From Hydractinia symbiolongicarpus (lineage: Eukaryota > Cnidaria > Hydrozoa > Anthoathecata > Hydractiniidae), in the NCBI RefSeq assembly GCF_029227915.1, contig NC_079879.1:15126001-15190000 (forward strand): a stretch of 64,000 nt of DNA, written 5' to 3'. Below the pieces are notes generated by a model. The model saw only the letters and a list, made by a program, of their open reading frames with translations. It did not search any database and was not told the DNA's origin. The translations under genes and the position numbers were made by a program. The stretch's first letter is position 1, and each line of letters begins with the position of its first letter. Positions 42,145-54,976 of the stretch are shown here, one piece after another.

Positions 42145-44766
42145 GTATAGGTAAATAGGTTACGTTTTCTACCTCAAAGAAAAGTCATATTATAAAACCG
42201 CGCGTGATGTTTGAAGGGCTGCCAAAGGTTATTTCATATTTTTTAATAAATTTGCAACAAGAAAACCTAAAAGTTTTGTAAAAGTGTTGCGATTAAAAAA
42301 AAAATGAGCAAGCTAAAGTTAAGATAGTAGGAATCGTAACCTACGTCGTGGTAAGTAGAATTAGGGCGTGGTATGGGAAAATATTGATTATATGGGTAAA
42401 GATCATCCTACCACGCACCAAAATAGCCCCCTAATTAATTACCACCATTCTCCATTATCCAGTTTTTAACGATTTTTTAAAAAAAAAATTCGAGTGCAAT
42501 CACATACATAACATACCCCTTATGTTTTTAAAAGTAGGTCTTTTTTGCGATTTTGGGGGCTTCATGTTTGCACTGTCACTGTGTAAACGTGCTGTGTCAA
42601 AAAATCTTGAAATTACACATGAACATTCTGCTAACATACACTGGCATTCGTACCAAAGGATTTGACGTGTAGTCACTTCAATTAGGATTTCTGGACCTGT
42701 CTGTTAGAGGTACCCTCGAAAATTTAACACGTAGTTAACGTAACCTTTTCAAGATATGCACAACAACAACAAAACTTTTTTAAATTTTGATTATTCTTCA
42801 TCAAATCATGTGGTTAAATACTTTTTAAGTTTGAAATTGTGTTTATATAATTGCTTTTTGATATTGCTACTCTGTTTCTAGTCGGATGTATTCTTAATAT
42901 TCTATCGATGAGTTACGTTATCGACCTGAGTATAAAAATTGCGCATATTAACCCTTTTTGTGTCTATGAAGGTATATGAAAGAGAATCTTTTTATTAGCC
43001 CATGTAAAATAAATATATGTGCTAAGAATTAACGTAGTATTATCTCTTTCATCTTGGTGTTGCTGTCTTACGATCTATCACAGCATGGAAGTGGAAAGGT
43101 CGCAGACTTTTCCTACGGCGCGGAATCGGAAAAACGATCTTAGTGCACTCTAGTTTTCGTATTGTCTTTGTAAGAAACAAAACGGTGATAGACATAACAA
43201 GAGGTTATTATGTGAAAGGTTTTTCTATTAATTTTTTGATTATGTGTCGTCAACCAAAGTTGAGGCTAGTATATATTGAGGGAAGGGGGATGCGGTAGTG
43301 CATTACCGCTAGGAGGTGGGTGTTGTTGGGCAAAACATTTTCCTAAACAAAATTTATCGTGTGTTGGCTTATATTTCATAACGTTTGTAGGAATAATTTC
43401 TAGATAACACAAGACAAACAAAATTTATGCATTAGACGATGACTGTCAGCAATATTTTATGCTGACGTCAGCTTTTTTAATCAGTATTCCAGTTTTCAAA
43501 GAATTTTTTACATATAATTTCGTTGTCATTTATAACTTTTAGCACTTCTTTTCACATCTTCCTGACAAACACAAAAAACAACTACTTTTTGGTAAACGTT
43601 GGTATTTCGCGCTGGCTGAAATCGTTAAAATCCATCGTGAATAATGTACAAGTACGAGTAATACAAGTAAAGTTTATAACAACAGCGTCAGTGTGAGATC
43701 ATTGCACGAAGACGATCACTTTTATTGTAATCGCCTCCTACTCCAGGATAAAAACCACCGTACTCTGTAATAGCCAAACTAGAGGTTCTTATCGCTTTTT
43801 TCGGTTGGGAAAACCTTTGAGATTGCTACGCAATGACGACGTATACAATTTCAAACATAATTTCCTATTTAACAATGTTTAGACAGAATAATAAATATTG
43901 AACTATTGTTGATTGTTGCGTCATCCTTTATCTCCAAGATTTGTTTTGGGAGAAGAAGAAGAATCTTAATAACGCTACTTAAATTTGTGCTTTGATGTCT
44001 GCTTTGTCTTGCTGTCTATATATAAAAGCCAAATCATAATATCGCAAGTATAATTGTTAGTGGTCAAAACTGCTATTGTATTACCCACAGTTTTTATAAT
44101 AACGTGCTGTTCAAGTTATAATACGGATGCGTTATTTACAGACTCGAACATGTTAAAAATATAGTAGCGTGACCTAACAATAGTGCTGCGCCATTAACCG
44201 GGACATTATTTTACTTTCTTGGCACACGCTGCAATAAATGACCATTGTTACTATTCTCGACTTTCCCTCACTCTTATGACAGTATGTTGCGTATTTATTT
44301 GAAAGGATATTTTTGTTTTTATTCCAATTTGTTTTAAACAGATGAGGACACTCCCGCTCTTTACTGCAGGGTACTTTACAGAATACTGTTGCAAAATTAA
44401 ATAGACCGTTCCTGGAGTTTAGCTGATACTTTTCGTTATAATTTCGTGATTACTAACCGACTTATTAAGTACTAAATTTAGCTAGATGTGGCACCTTTTC
44501 CGGTTAGGAACCCCATTTAATATTTGTCCCCTACGGTAGTATAACATTTATACTTCTTTTTTCAAAACGCCCATTTCCCCTTAACGAGCATCAAGGGCGC
44601 TTAATCGTGCATTTATTGACTGTTTTTAGTTACTTATTCAAAAAATTCACGAGTTACGTGGCATCACCTAGGCACATGGCAGTTCTCCCTAACGGCGACT
44701 CATAACACTCATAACGATAAAGGCAATGTAATAAGGATTCACAAGGTACACGTTTTTTGTTATAAG
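42145..44766. other. Non-coding part of unit 1
   Basis: No ORF above background and no terminal repeats. It contains a short inverted pair around CACGTCGTGGTA/TACCACGCACC (about 42340-42420). Identical sequence is at about 48914-51535 in unit 2. Confidence 0.5.
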
Positions 44767-46007
44767 CAAACGATGTTAGGGTGAATGATGAATAATGTAC
44801 GGAAATTTTGTTCATTGTTTTTGCATAACTAAATATATATATAGAAAAATAACATACATAAAAATGTCAAGTGATGCACATAAAACATAACTTGTATACT
44901 GCAAAACGATATAACTATTTTTAACAAATGGTACTTATTTTAATCCATACTCTTGTCTCAGCACCGTTAAGAAATAAAACGTGCGCTACAGATCTTTTTT
45001 TTAACGAACCATAAGAATTCAAAGAAAATGAAAACATTCTCGATACATACAATGAGGAGCGTTTAACAGTGGGAAAAATAATTAAAAGTGTGCGAAACTA
45101 CACCAAATTATAGTTAAATGTTTCGTACAGTAAAGGTAGAAATAAAACAGTTTAGAGACACTTTCTTCTGGAACTTTTTCTGTACTACAAGCGCTTATAT
45201 TTAAGCCTTGTTTGTATTTGCGACATGTCAAAGTTTTGTAGTACACGTTTTCCAACAGAGCTTGATTCGAGTGCACGTTCTACTCTATTGATGGATATTG
45301 GTCCAGAACGAATGATCTCGGCGCACTTTTCGACAATGATGTTAGCTTCAACATTCGAGAAAATTTTTTCCTTCCCAGAAACTGTATTTTCATAATCATC
45401 ATCTTCACTTTCCTCGTCAACATCTTCGTTTTCACCATGATGCTTATCTACTATATCAAAAACAAAATTGTGTTTTCGCAACAAGAGCACACCACACACT
45501 ATTAAGCCTTAACTAAAGAAATATTGGATCGGGCTGCTTTAAGTGCATAAACTTTCGCAACAGAAATATTCGCGAATTGTAAATTTCACAAAAAAATTGC
45601 ATTTCGCGAGTTTCTGCCTGTGAAAGCTTCAGCGCTTTTTTCAAAATCAATTAAGCTAGCAAGTAGCACAACACAAACATACCTCCTTTTGACACAGATT
45701 GTTTGTATTCATTTGCAATAGAGGAGCATGAGTTGTCAACAGCATCATTACCATCTATTAAAAGATAGGAAATGAATTCTTTTAAATTCAATAAAAAAAC
45801 AGGCACAATTTTCATGAAAATCTTTATATTTATACTAACGTAAAACAAATAAAAGTCACCAATACAACATATAAGAAGAAAAATGCGATAGTTTTAACCT
45901 ACCTTTCTCCTCTTCCGTGACTCCATAGCGCCAGTAGCTTCTCAATTTATCTAAAATCTGCCTATCAGACAAATGAATAAGATGGATAAACTTTTCACGT
46001 AGATTAC
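44767..46007 (-). repeat. 1.24-kb tandem repeat unit containing the truncated gene
   Basis: The segment starting CAAACGATG at 44767 restarts at 46008 and runs in a partial second copy to 46627, where satellite begins. The copies differ by a 9-bp indel (AGCAAATTA) near the start and a few substitutions. Confidence 0.88.
45185..46007 (-). pseudogene. Truncated three-exon gene of unknown family (unit 1)
   Basis: Minus-strand exons: a, about 46007-45903 (LREKFIHLIHLSDRQILDKL...TEEEK), donor GTAGGT; b, 45754-45683 (24 codons), acceptor TTTTAATAG, donor GTATGT; c, 45450-45185 (88 codons with stop), acceptor GATATAG. Phases agree. Exon c has an acidic stretch (ENEDVDEESEDDDYE) and then FSNVEANIIVEKCAEIIRSG...ISINRVERALESS...ILQ-type helices ending IQTRLKYKRL. 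The arrangement recalls short helical C-terminal modules of uncharacterised cnidarian transposon-linked proteins, but I cannot name it. Exon a begins at the tandem-repeat junction with no visible acceptor, so the 5' end is missing. Confidence 0.5.
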
Positions 46008-46627
46008 CAAACGATGATAGGGTGAATGATGAATAATGTAGCAAATTACGGAAATTTTGTTCATTGTTTTTGCATAACTAAATATATATATAGAAAAATA
46101 ACATACATAAAAATGTCAAGTGATGCACATAAAACATAACTTGTATACTGCAAAACGATATAACTATTTTTAACAAATGGTACTTATTTTAATCCATACT
46201 CTTGTCTCAGCACCGTTAAGAAATAAAACGTGCGCTACAGATCTTTTTTTTAACGAACCATAAGAATTCAAAGAAAATGAAAACATTCTCGATACATACA
46301 ATGAGGAGCGTTTAATAGTGGGAAAAATAATTAAAAGTGTGCGAAACTACACCAAATTATAGTTAAATGTTTCGTACAGTAAAGGTAGAAATAAAACAGT
46401 TTAGAGACACTTTCTTCTGGAACTTTTTCTGTACTACAAGCGCTCATATTTAAGCCTTGTTTGTATTTGCGACATGTCAAAGTTTTGTAGTACACGTTTT
46501 CCAACAGAGCTTGATTCGAGTGCACGTTCTACTCTATTGATGGATATTGGTCCAGAACGAATGATCTCGGCACACTTTTCGACAATGATGTTAGCTTCAA
46601 CATTCGAGAAAATTTTTTCCTTTCCAG
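46008..46627 (-). pseudogene. Second, partial copy of the gene's last exon (unit 1)
   Basis: Repeats 44767-45378 at offset about 1249. It includes the end of exon c (46434-46627) but is cut at 46627, where satellite sequence starts. No upstream exons remain. Confidence 0.75.
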
Positions 46628-46890
46628 CGTAGTTGACGATGTTCTAAAACCATGGCGCCAAGGAAAATGACTTGGGACGTCATAGTCCATTGAAAGTGGA
46701 AGGGCTAGACCGATGTTATCCTGCGCAGACGCGTGGAAGCACGTGATTTACGTGTATGACATTTTTTAGGCATCAAAAGGCCATATTAGAGACTTCAGAG
46801 AACTGTGCACGTAGTTAACGGTGTTCTAAAGCCATGTCGCCCAGGAAAACAACTTGGGACGTCGTAGCGAATTGAGAGTGGAAGGACTAG
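46628..46890 (+). repeat. Satellite fragment at the end of unit 1 (about 1.4 monomers)
   Basis: CGTAGTTGACGATGTTCTAA onward matches 53397-53659 and the 182-bp monomer. It shows that the duplication breakpoint lies inside the satellite array. Confidence 0.92.
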
Positions 46891-47148
46891 GTTAGGCCAT
46901 CTTTAAAAGTAACAAAAGCACTCCATCACCGTGCCTTTGATGTTGTCTCGTTGAATCATAAATTTACGGGGAAAATGACCAGAGTAAGCTACTGGGCAAC
47001 CCAGTCAAAAAGTTGACGAAAATTGAAAATTTTGATGTATAGGTGCGGAAACCCTATAACCCTCCACCGTCCCTTATATTTGCCTTATTTAATTATATTT
47101 GGCTTATTTAATGAGGAAATGGGCTCCGCTTTTCTCCGCAATCAATAT

Positions 47149-47369
47149 AGAAAGTGTTGCGGAGAGGTTGCCAAGGCAAAGGCATTAAGCACGGCAAGGA
47201 AAGGGCAAAGGCAGGCAAGGAAATAGGAAGAGGAATCAGGAAGGCAGGGGTAGGCAAGGCATGGGAGCCACAGGCAAGGACATAGTAGGCAGGCACCAGA
47301 AAAGGCATAGGAAGGGTAGGCAAAGAAAGCACGGTCAGTGCTGGCAAGGCAATGGAACGGCAAGGCAGG
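47149..47369 (+). repeat. GGCA-rich minisatellite in unit 2
   Basis: Identical copy of 40340-40560 at offset 6809. Confidence 0.88.
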
Positions 47370-47713
47370 GGTGCATGACTTTAGTAGAAAATCTCCACCT
47401 TACAACTCAAAGATTGCGTATATTCAATATGTCTAAGTTAAGTATCATATTAGTCCAGGAGTATAGAAAATATTGAGGTGCAAATGTTTCAAATTCAATA
47501 TCTCAAAAAAAAAGTCTCAAATTTATCTCAGGTCAATACACAGTGAATCATAGCAGAATTATGTGCCATTACAAGTATTTAAACAATCGGTCATAACGAC
47601 ATATCATTTTTTCATAAATCTGAGATTAACTTGGTTCCAATGACAACAACATTAAAAAGTCAAGATATAGAAATAATCAGAGAAGTCCTACTCAAAGGTT
47701 ACCTATTATATGA

Positions 47714-47823
47714 AAACCTGGTTGTTGTAGGTGCAAGATAATTATGTTTTTCCTAGCCCTGTCCAGGATTTGAACCTGGATCTCTCATTAGCATGAGTGT
47801 CATAGCCATTAGACCAGCAGGGC
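47714..47823 (-). mobile_element. tRNA-headed SINE, copy 9
   Basis: Identical to copy 8 at offset 6809. Head 47823-47756. Confidence 0.8.
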
Positions 47824-48872
47824 ATAAACATAAATATATATACAAAACTTTACAGGTGAGTATTATATACACTTAGGAATTTACGCTGGTTAAGCCACAA
47901 GTAACTGTGTTACCTGGCGTTAAACGCTTGATGGAACAATTAATACAAATTTTAAACTGTACCACACATTCAGGTGGCTGGCTTTAGTACAGGTGTGCAG
48001 TATATCATAAATCGAGTGAAACACACAACATTAAAGGTGTGTCGGGTGTGTAATTATATTTTTCAGATTCACAAAATATATATTTCCTTCAACTTTAGCT
48101 TGAATAGAAACACAATTTACATATTGTGCCATGTCATAGCGAAAACTGTTTCACAAAATGTTCCCAGTAAAACTTAAAATATATATGTACTTTAATCTGT
48201 GGCGCGCCATTAGTATAGGTAAACAAACCCTTTCAAAAAAACTTTAGCACAACTTCTGTTAAATAGAAACACAGGTAATAGCTTGTCGTTAACACTAGGC
48301 TGAGTGATTAGTACAAATATACTGTGGCGCACATCCGAAAAACTTTGGTTCAAATAAACAGACAGTAAACACCCTGTTGTTATCCTACACAGCTAAAACA
48401 ATCATGCAGCACTTTTATTTTGCGAAAAAAGTTTTTGTAACATTTAAAAATAAAAACACTGCTCAAAACCTGTTTTTATGCTCCTAAAGAATCCTGCAAT
48501 ATTTTATGGGAAAAGTTTGTGCTAGATCAAAAATTAATCATAAAATCAGACAGCCGTAATACATTTTTAAAAAAACCTTTACTGCAACTTCGGTTTTAAA
48601 AAAACACAGCGAAAAAAAGCCTGTTGTTAGCCTGTGCAGCTAAAAATCAAATAGCAGTATGTGTTTTGTTTGCAAACAAGTTTTCATGACAGTAGGATAA
48701 AAATCTCTTATTCCAGATTGAACAAAAACATCATTAGAGCCACATGTGTAAGGATCGGGTCAAGTTACAAAAACAGAAATTATTGGGACATTATTTGTAT
48801 ACATATCGTGAAATTAGGTAAGAAATAATGAATACACTTGGAGATTTTCAATACATGTTGACGATTGAACGA

Positions 48873-48914
48873 GATATCTATATCTATATCTATATCTATA
48901 TCTATATCTATCTG
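48873..48914 (+). repeat. (ATATCT)n microsatellite, short allele
   Basis: Lacks most of the ATCT tetramer run present in unit 1. Confidence 0.95.
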
Positions 48915-51535
48915 TATAGGTAAATAGGTTACGTTTTCTACCTCAAAGAAAAGTCATATTATAAAACCGCGCGTGATGTTTGAAGGGCTGCCAAAGGTTA
49001 TTTCATATTTTTTAATAAATTTGCAACAAGAAAACCTAAAAGTTTTGTAAAAGTGTTGCGATTAAAAAAAAAATGAGCAAGCTAAAGTTAAGATAGTAGG
49101 AATCGTAACCTACGTCGTGGTAAGTAGAATTAGGGCGTGGTATGGGAAAATATTGATTATATGGGTAAAGATCATCCTACCACGCACCAAAATAGCCCCC
49201 TAATTAATTACCACCATTCTCCATTATCCAGTTTTTAACGATTTTTTAAAAAAAAAATTCGAGTGCAATCACATACATAACATACCCCTTATGTTTTTAA
49301 AAGTAGGTCTTTTTTGCGATTTTGGGGGCTTCATGTTTGCACTGTCACTGTGTAAACGTGCTGTGTCAAAAAATCTTGAAATTACACATGAACATTCTGC
49401 TAACATACACTGGCATTCGTACCAAAGGATTTGACGTGTAGTCACTTCAATTAGGATTTCTGGACCTGTCTGTTAGAGGTACCCTCGAAAATTTAACACG
49501 TAGTTAACGTAACCTTTTCAAGATATGCACAACAACAACAAAACTTTTTTAAATTTTGATTATTCTTCATCAAATCATGTGGTTAAATACTTTTTAAGTT
49601 TGAAATTGTGTTTATATAATTGCTTTTTGATATTGCTACTCTGTTTCTAGTCGGATGTATTCTTAATATTCTATCGATGAGTTACGTTATCGACCTGAGT
49701 ATAAAAATTGCGCATATTAACCCTTTTTGTGTCTATGAAGGTATATGAAAGAGAATCTTTTTATTAGCCCATGTAAAATAAATATATGTGCTAAGAATTA
49801 ACGTAGTATTATCTCTTTCATCTTGGTGTTGCTGTCTTACGATCTATCACAGCATGGAAGTGGAAAGGTCGCAGACTTTTCCTACGGCGCGGAATCGGAA
49901 AAACGATCTTAGTGCACTCTAGTTTTCGTATTGTCTTTGTAAGAAACAAAACGGTGATAGACATAACAAGAGGTTATTATGTGAAAGGTTTTTCTATTAA
50001 TTTTTTGATTATGTGTCGTCAACCAAAGTTGAGGCTAGTATATATTGAGGGAAGGGGGATGCGGTAGTGCATTACCGCTAGGAGGTGGGTGTTGTTGGGC
50101 AAAACATTTTCCTAAACAAAATTTATCGTGTGTTGGCTTATATTTCATAACGTTTGTAGGAATAATTTCTAGATAACACAAGACAAACAAAATTTATGCA
50201 TTAGACGATGACTGTCAGCAATATTTTATGCTGACGTCAGCTTTTTTAATCAGTATTCCAGTTTTCAAAGAATTTTTTACATATAATTTCGTTGTCATTT
50301 ATAACTTTTAGCACTTCTTTTCACATCTTCCTGACAAACACAAAAAACAACTACTTTTTGGTAAACGTTGGTATTTCGCGCTGGCTGAAATCGTTAAAAT
50401 CCATCGTGAATAATGTACAAGTACGAGTAATACAAGTAAAGTTTATAACAACAGCGTCAGTGTGAGATCATTGCACGAAGACGATCACTTTTATTGTAAT
50501 CGCCTCCTACTCCAGGATAAAAACCACCGTACTCTGTAATAGCCAAACTAGAGGTTCTTATCGCTTTTTTCGGTTGGGAAAACCTTTGAGATTGCTACGC
50601 AATGACGACGTATACAATTTCAAACATAATTTCCTATTTAACAATGTTTAGACAGAATAATAAATATTGAACTATTGTTGATTGTTGCGTCATCCTTTAT
50701 CTCCAAGATTTGTTTTGGGAGAAGAAGAAGAATCTTAATAACGCTACTTAAATTTGTGCTTTGATGTCTGCTTTGTCTTGCTGTCTATATATAAAAGCCA
50801 AATCATAATATCGCAAGTATAATTGTTAGTGGTCAAAACTGCTATTGTATTACCCACAGTTTTTATAATAACGTGCTGTTCAAGTTATAATACGGATGCG
50901 TTATTTACAGACTCGAACATGTTAAAAATATAGTAGCGTGACCTAACAATAGTGCTGCGCCATTAACCGGGACATTATTTTACTTTCTTGGCACACGCTG
51001 CAATAAATGACCATTGTTACTATTCTCGACTTTCCCTCACTCTTATGACAGTATGTTGCGTATTTATTTGAAAGGATATTTTTGTTTTTATTCCAATTTG
51101 TTTTAAACAGATGAGGACACTCCCGCTCTTTACTGCAGGGTACTTTACAGAATACTGTTGCAAAATTAAATAGACCGTTCCTGGAGTTTAGCTGATACTT
51201 TTCGTTATAATTTCGTGATTACTAACCGACTTATTAAGTACTAAATTTAGCTAGATGTGGCACCTTTTCCGGTTAGGAACCCCATTTAATATTTGTCCCC
51301 TACGGTAGTATAACATTTATACTTCTTTTTTCAAAACGCCCATTTCCCCTTAACGAGCATCAAGGGCGCTTAATCGTGCATTTATTGACTGTTTTTAGTT
51401 ACTTATTCAAAAAATTCACGAGTTACGTGGCATCACCTAGGCACATGGCAGTTCTCCCTAACGGCGACTCATAACACTCATAACGATAAAGGCAATGTAA
51501 TAAGGATTCACAAGGTACACGTTTTTTGTTATAAG
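48915..51535. other. Non-coding part of unit 2
   Basis: Same as 42145-44766. Nothing recognisable. Confidence 0.5.
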
Positions 51536-51953
51536 CAAACGATGTTAGGGTGAATGATGAATAATGTACGGAAATTTTGTTCATTGTTTTTGCATAACTA
51601 AATATATATATAGAAAAATAACATACATAAAAATGTCAAGTGATGCACATAAAACATAACTTGTATACTGCAAAACGATATAACTATTTTTAACAAATGG
51701 TACTTATTTTAATCCATACTCTTGTCTCAGCACCGTTAAGAAATAAAACGTGCGCTACAGATCTTTTTTTTAACGAACCATAAGAATTCAAAGAAAATGA
51801 AAACATTCTCGATACATACAATGAGGAGCGTTTAACAGTGGGAAAAATAATTAAAAGTGTGCGAAACTACACCAAATTATAGTTAAATGTTTCGTACAGT
51901 AAAGGTAGAAATAAAACAGTTTAGAGACACTTTCTTCTGGAACTTTTTCTGTA

Positions 51954-52776
51954 CTACAAGCGCTTATATTTAAGCCTTGTTTGTATTTGCGACATGTCAA
52001 AGTTTTGTAGTACACGTTTTCCAACAGAGCTTGATTCGAGTGCACGTTCTACTCTATTGATGGATATTGGTCCAGAACGAATGATCTCGGCGCACTTTTC
52101 GACAATGATGTTAGCTTCAACATTCGAGAAAATTTTTTCCTTCCCAGAAACTGTATTTTCATAATCATCATCTTCACTTTCCTCGTCAACATCTTCGTTT
52201 TCACCATGATGCTTATCTACTATATCAAAAACAAAATTGTGTTTTCGCAACAAGAGCACACCACACACTATTAAGCCTTAACTAAAGAAATATTGGATCG
52301 GGCTGCTTTAAGTGCATAAACTTTCGCAACAGAAATATTCGCGAATTGTAAATTTCACAAAAAAATTGCATTTCGCGAGTTTCTGCCTGTGAAAGCTTCA
52401 GCGCTTTTTTCAAAATCAATTAAGCTAGCAAGTAGCACAACACAAACATACCTCCTTTTGACACAGATTGTTTGTATTCATTTGCAATAGAGGAGCATGA
52501 GTTGTCAACAGCATCATTACCATCTATTAAAAGATAGGAAATGAATTCTTTTAAATTCAATAAAAAAACAGGCACAATTTTCATGAAAATCTTTATATTT
52601 ATACTAACGTAAAACAAATAAAAGTCACCAATACAACATATAAGAAGAAAAATGCGATAGTTTTAACCTACCTTTCTCCTCTTCCGTGACTCCATAGCGC
52701 CAGTAGCTTCTCAATTTATCTAAAATCTGCCTATCAGACAAATGAATAAGATGGATAAACTTTTCACGTAGATTAC
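51954..52776 (-). pseudogene. Truncated three-exon gene (unit 2 copy)
   Basis: Identical in structure to 45185-46007 at offset 6769: exon c 52219-51954, exon b 52523-52452, exon a ending at 52672. Same missing 5' end. Confidence 0.5.
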
Positions 52777-53396
52777 CAAACGATGATAGGGTGAATGATG
52801 AATAATGTAGCAAATTACGGAAATTTTGTTCATTGTTTTTGCATAACTAAATATATATATAGAAAAATAACATACATAAAAATGTCAAGTGATGCACATA
52901 AAACATAACTTGTATACTGCAAAACGATATAACTATTTTTAACAAATGGTACTTATTTTAATCCATACTCTTGTCTCAGCACCGTTAAGAAATAAAACGT
53001 GCGCTACAGATCTTTTTTTTAACGAACCATAAGAATTCAAAGAAAATGAAAACATTCTCGATACATACAATGAGGAGCGTTTAATAGTGGGAAAAATAAT
53101 TAAAAGTGTGCGAAACTACACCAAATTATAGTTAAATGTTTCGTACAGTAAAGGTAGAAATAAAACAGTTTAGAGACACTTTCTTCTGGAACTTTTTCTG
53201 TACTACAAGCGCTCATATTTAAGCCTTGTTTGTATTTGCGACATGTCAAAGTTTTGTAGTACACGTTTTCCAACAGAGCTTGATTCGAGTGCACGTTCTA
53301 CTCTATTGATGGATATTGGTCCAGAACGAATGATCTCGGCACACTTTTCGACAATGATGTTAGCTTCAACATTCGAGAAAATTTTTTCCTTTCCAG
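52777..53396 (-). pseudogene. Partial last-exon copy abutting the satellite (unit 2)
   Basis: Counterpart of 46008-46627. The coding sequence is cut at 53396 by the start of the long satellite array. Confidence 0.75.
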
Positions 53397-53520
53397 CGTA
53401 GTTGACGATGTTCTAAAACCATGGCGCCAAGGAAAATGACTTGGGACGTCATAGTCCATTGAAAGTGGAAGGGCTAGACCGATGTTATCCTGCGCAGACG
53501 CGTGGAAGCACGTGATTTAC

Positions 53521-54976
53521 GTGTATGACATTTTTTAGGCATCAAAAGGCCATATTAGAGACTTCAGAGAACTGTGCACGTAGTTAACGGTGTTCTAAAG
53601 CCATGTCGCCCAGGAAAACAACTTGGGACGTCGTAGCGAATTGAGAGTGGAAGGACTAGACCGGCGCTAACCTGTGGAGGTGCATGGAAAGACAAGATTT
53701 ACGTATAAGGCCCTTATTAGGCCGCAAAAACCCATTTTACAGTTTTAAGAGGCTTGTGCACGTACTTGACGGTGCTCTAAAGCCATGGCCCCAAGGAAAA
53801 CGACATCGGACCTCGTAATCTATTGTGAGTGGAAGGACTAGATTTGTGGTAACCTGTGCAGGTGCGAGGAAGGACGGGATTTACTTAAAAGGCCCTTACT
53901 AGGCCGCAAAAAACCATATTACAGCATTTAGAGGCTTGTGCACGTACTTGACGGTGTTTTAAGGCCATGGCCCCAAGGAAAACGAGATGTGACGTCGTAG
54001 TCTGTTGACAGTGGAAGGACTAGACCGGTGGTAACCTGTGCAGGTGCGTGGAAGGACTTGATTTACGTAAAACGCCCTTGTTAGGCCGAAAAAACCCACA
54101 TTACAGTCTTTAGAGGCTTGTGCACGTACTTGACAGTGTTGTAAAGCCATGGCGCTAGGGAAATTGACTTGGGACGTCATAGTCCATCACGAATAAAAGG
54201 ACTAGACCGATGGTAACTTGCGCAGTCGCGTGGAAGCACGTGATTTACGTGTATGACATTTTTTAGGCATCAAAAGGCCATGTTAGAGACTTCAGAGAAC
54301 TGTGCACGTAGTTAACGGTGTTCTAAAGCCATGTCGCCCAGGAAAACAACTTGGGACGTCGTAGCGAATTGAGAGTGGAAGGACTAGACCGGCGCTAACC
54401 TGTGGAGGTGCATGGAAAGACAAGATTTACGTATAAGGCCCTTATTAGGCCGCAAAAACCCATTTTACAGTTTTAAGAGGCTTGTGCACGTACTTGACGG
54501 TGCTCTAAAGCCATGGCCCCAAGGAAAACGACATCGGACCTCGTAATCTATTGTGAGTGGAAGGACTAGATTTGTGGTAACCTGTGCAGGTGCGAGGAAG
54601 GACGGGATTTACTTAAAAGGCCCTTACTAGGCCGCAAAAAACCATATTACAGCATTTAGAGGCTTGTGCACGTACTTGACGGTGTTTTAAGGCCATGGCC
54701 CCAAGGAAAACGAGATGTGACGTCGTAGTCTGTTGACAGTGGAAGGACTAGACCGGTGGTAACCTGTGCAGGTGCGTGGAAGGACTTGATTTACGTAAAA
54801 CGCCCTTGTTAGGCCGAAAAAACCCACATTACAGTCTTTAGAGGCTTGTGCACGTACTTGACAGTGTTGTAAAGCCATGGCACTAGGGAAATTGACTTGG
54901 GACGTCATAGTCCATCACGAATAAAAGGACTAGACCGATGGTAACTTGCGCAGTCGCGTGGAAGCACGTGATTTAC
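53521..54976 (+). repeat. 728-bp higher-order repeat (4 monomers), two copies
   Basis: 53521-54248 and 54249-54976 agree at offset 728 with only rare substitutions (for example a G/A at 54148/54876), whereas neighbouring monomers within a copy differ strongly. A third copy begins and diverges at about 55070. Confidence 0.92.

Larger units (their letters stand above)
40082..46890 (+). repeat. 6.8-kb tandem segmental duplication, unit 1 (6809 bp)
   Basis: It starts GTTAGGCCATCTTTAAAAGT and is followed directly by unit 2 with the same start. Offset is 6809 bp before the microsatellite and 6769 after it, and the stretches I compared match base for base. It holds the CACGTG/GGCA/SINE block, about 3 kb with no recognisable gene (42150-44760), a truncated gene and 263 bp of satellite at the right end. 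Confidence 0.93.
46891..53659 (+). repeat. 6.8-kb tandem segmental duplication, unit 2 (6769 bp)
   Basis: Head-to-tail copy of 40082-46890. It includes the same GGCA block, SINE, non-coding region, gene fragment and satellite start. No base difference was noticed in compared stretches apart from the shorter microsatellite at 48873-48914. Confidence 0.93.

Noticed and set aside
30113-47476. Pro/Leu/Ala/Cys-rich and Gly/Arg/Lys-rich ORFs over the GGCA arrays
   Set aside because: Pure composition artefacts of GGCA repeats, open on both strands and in several frames.
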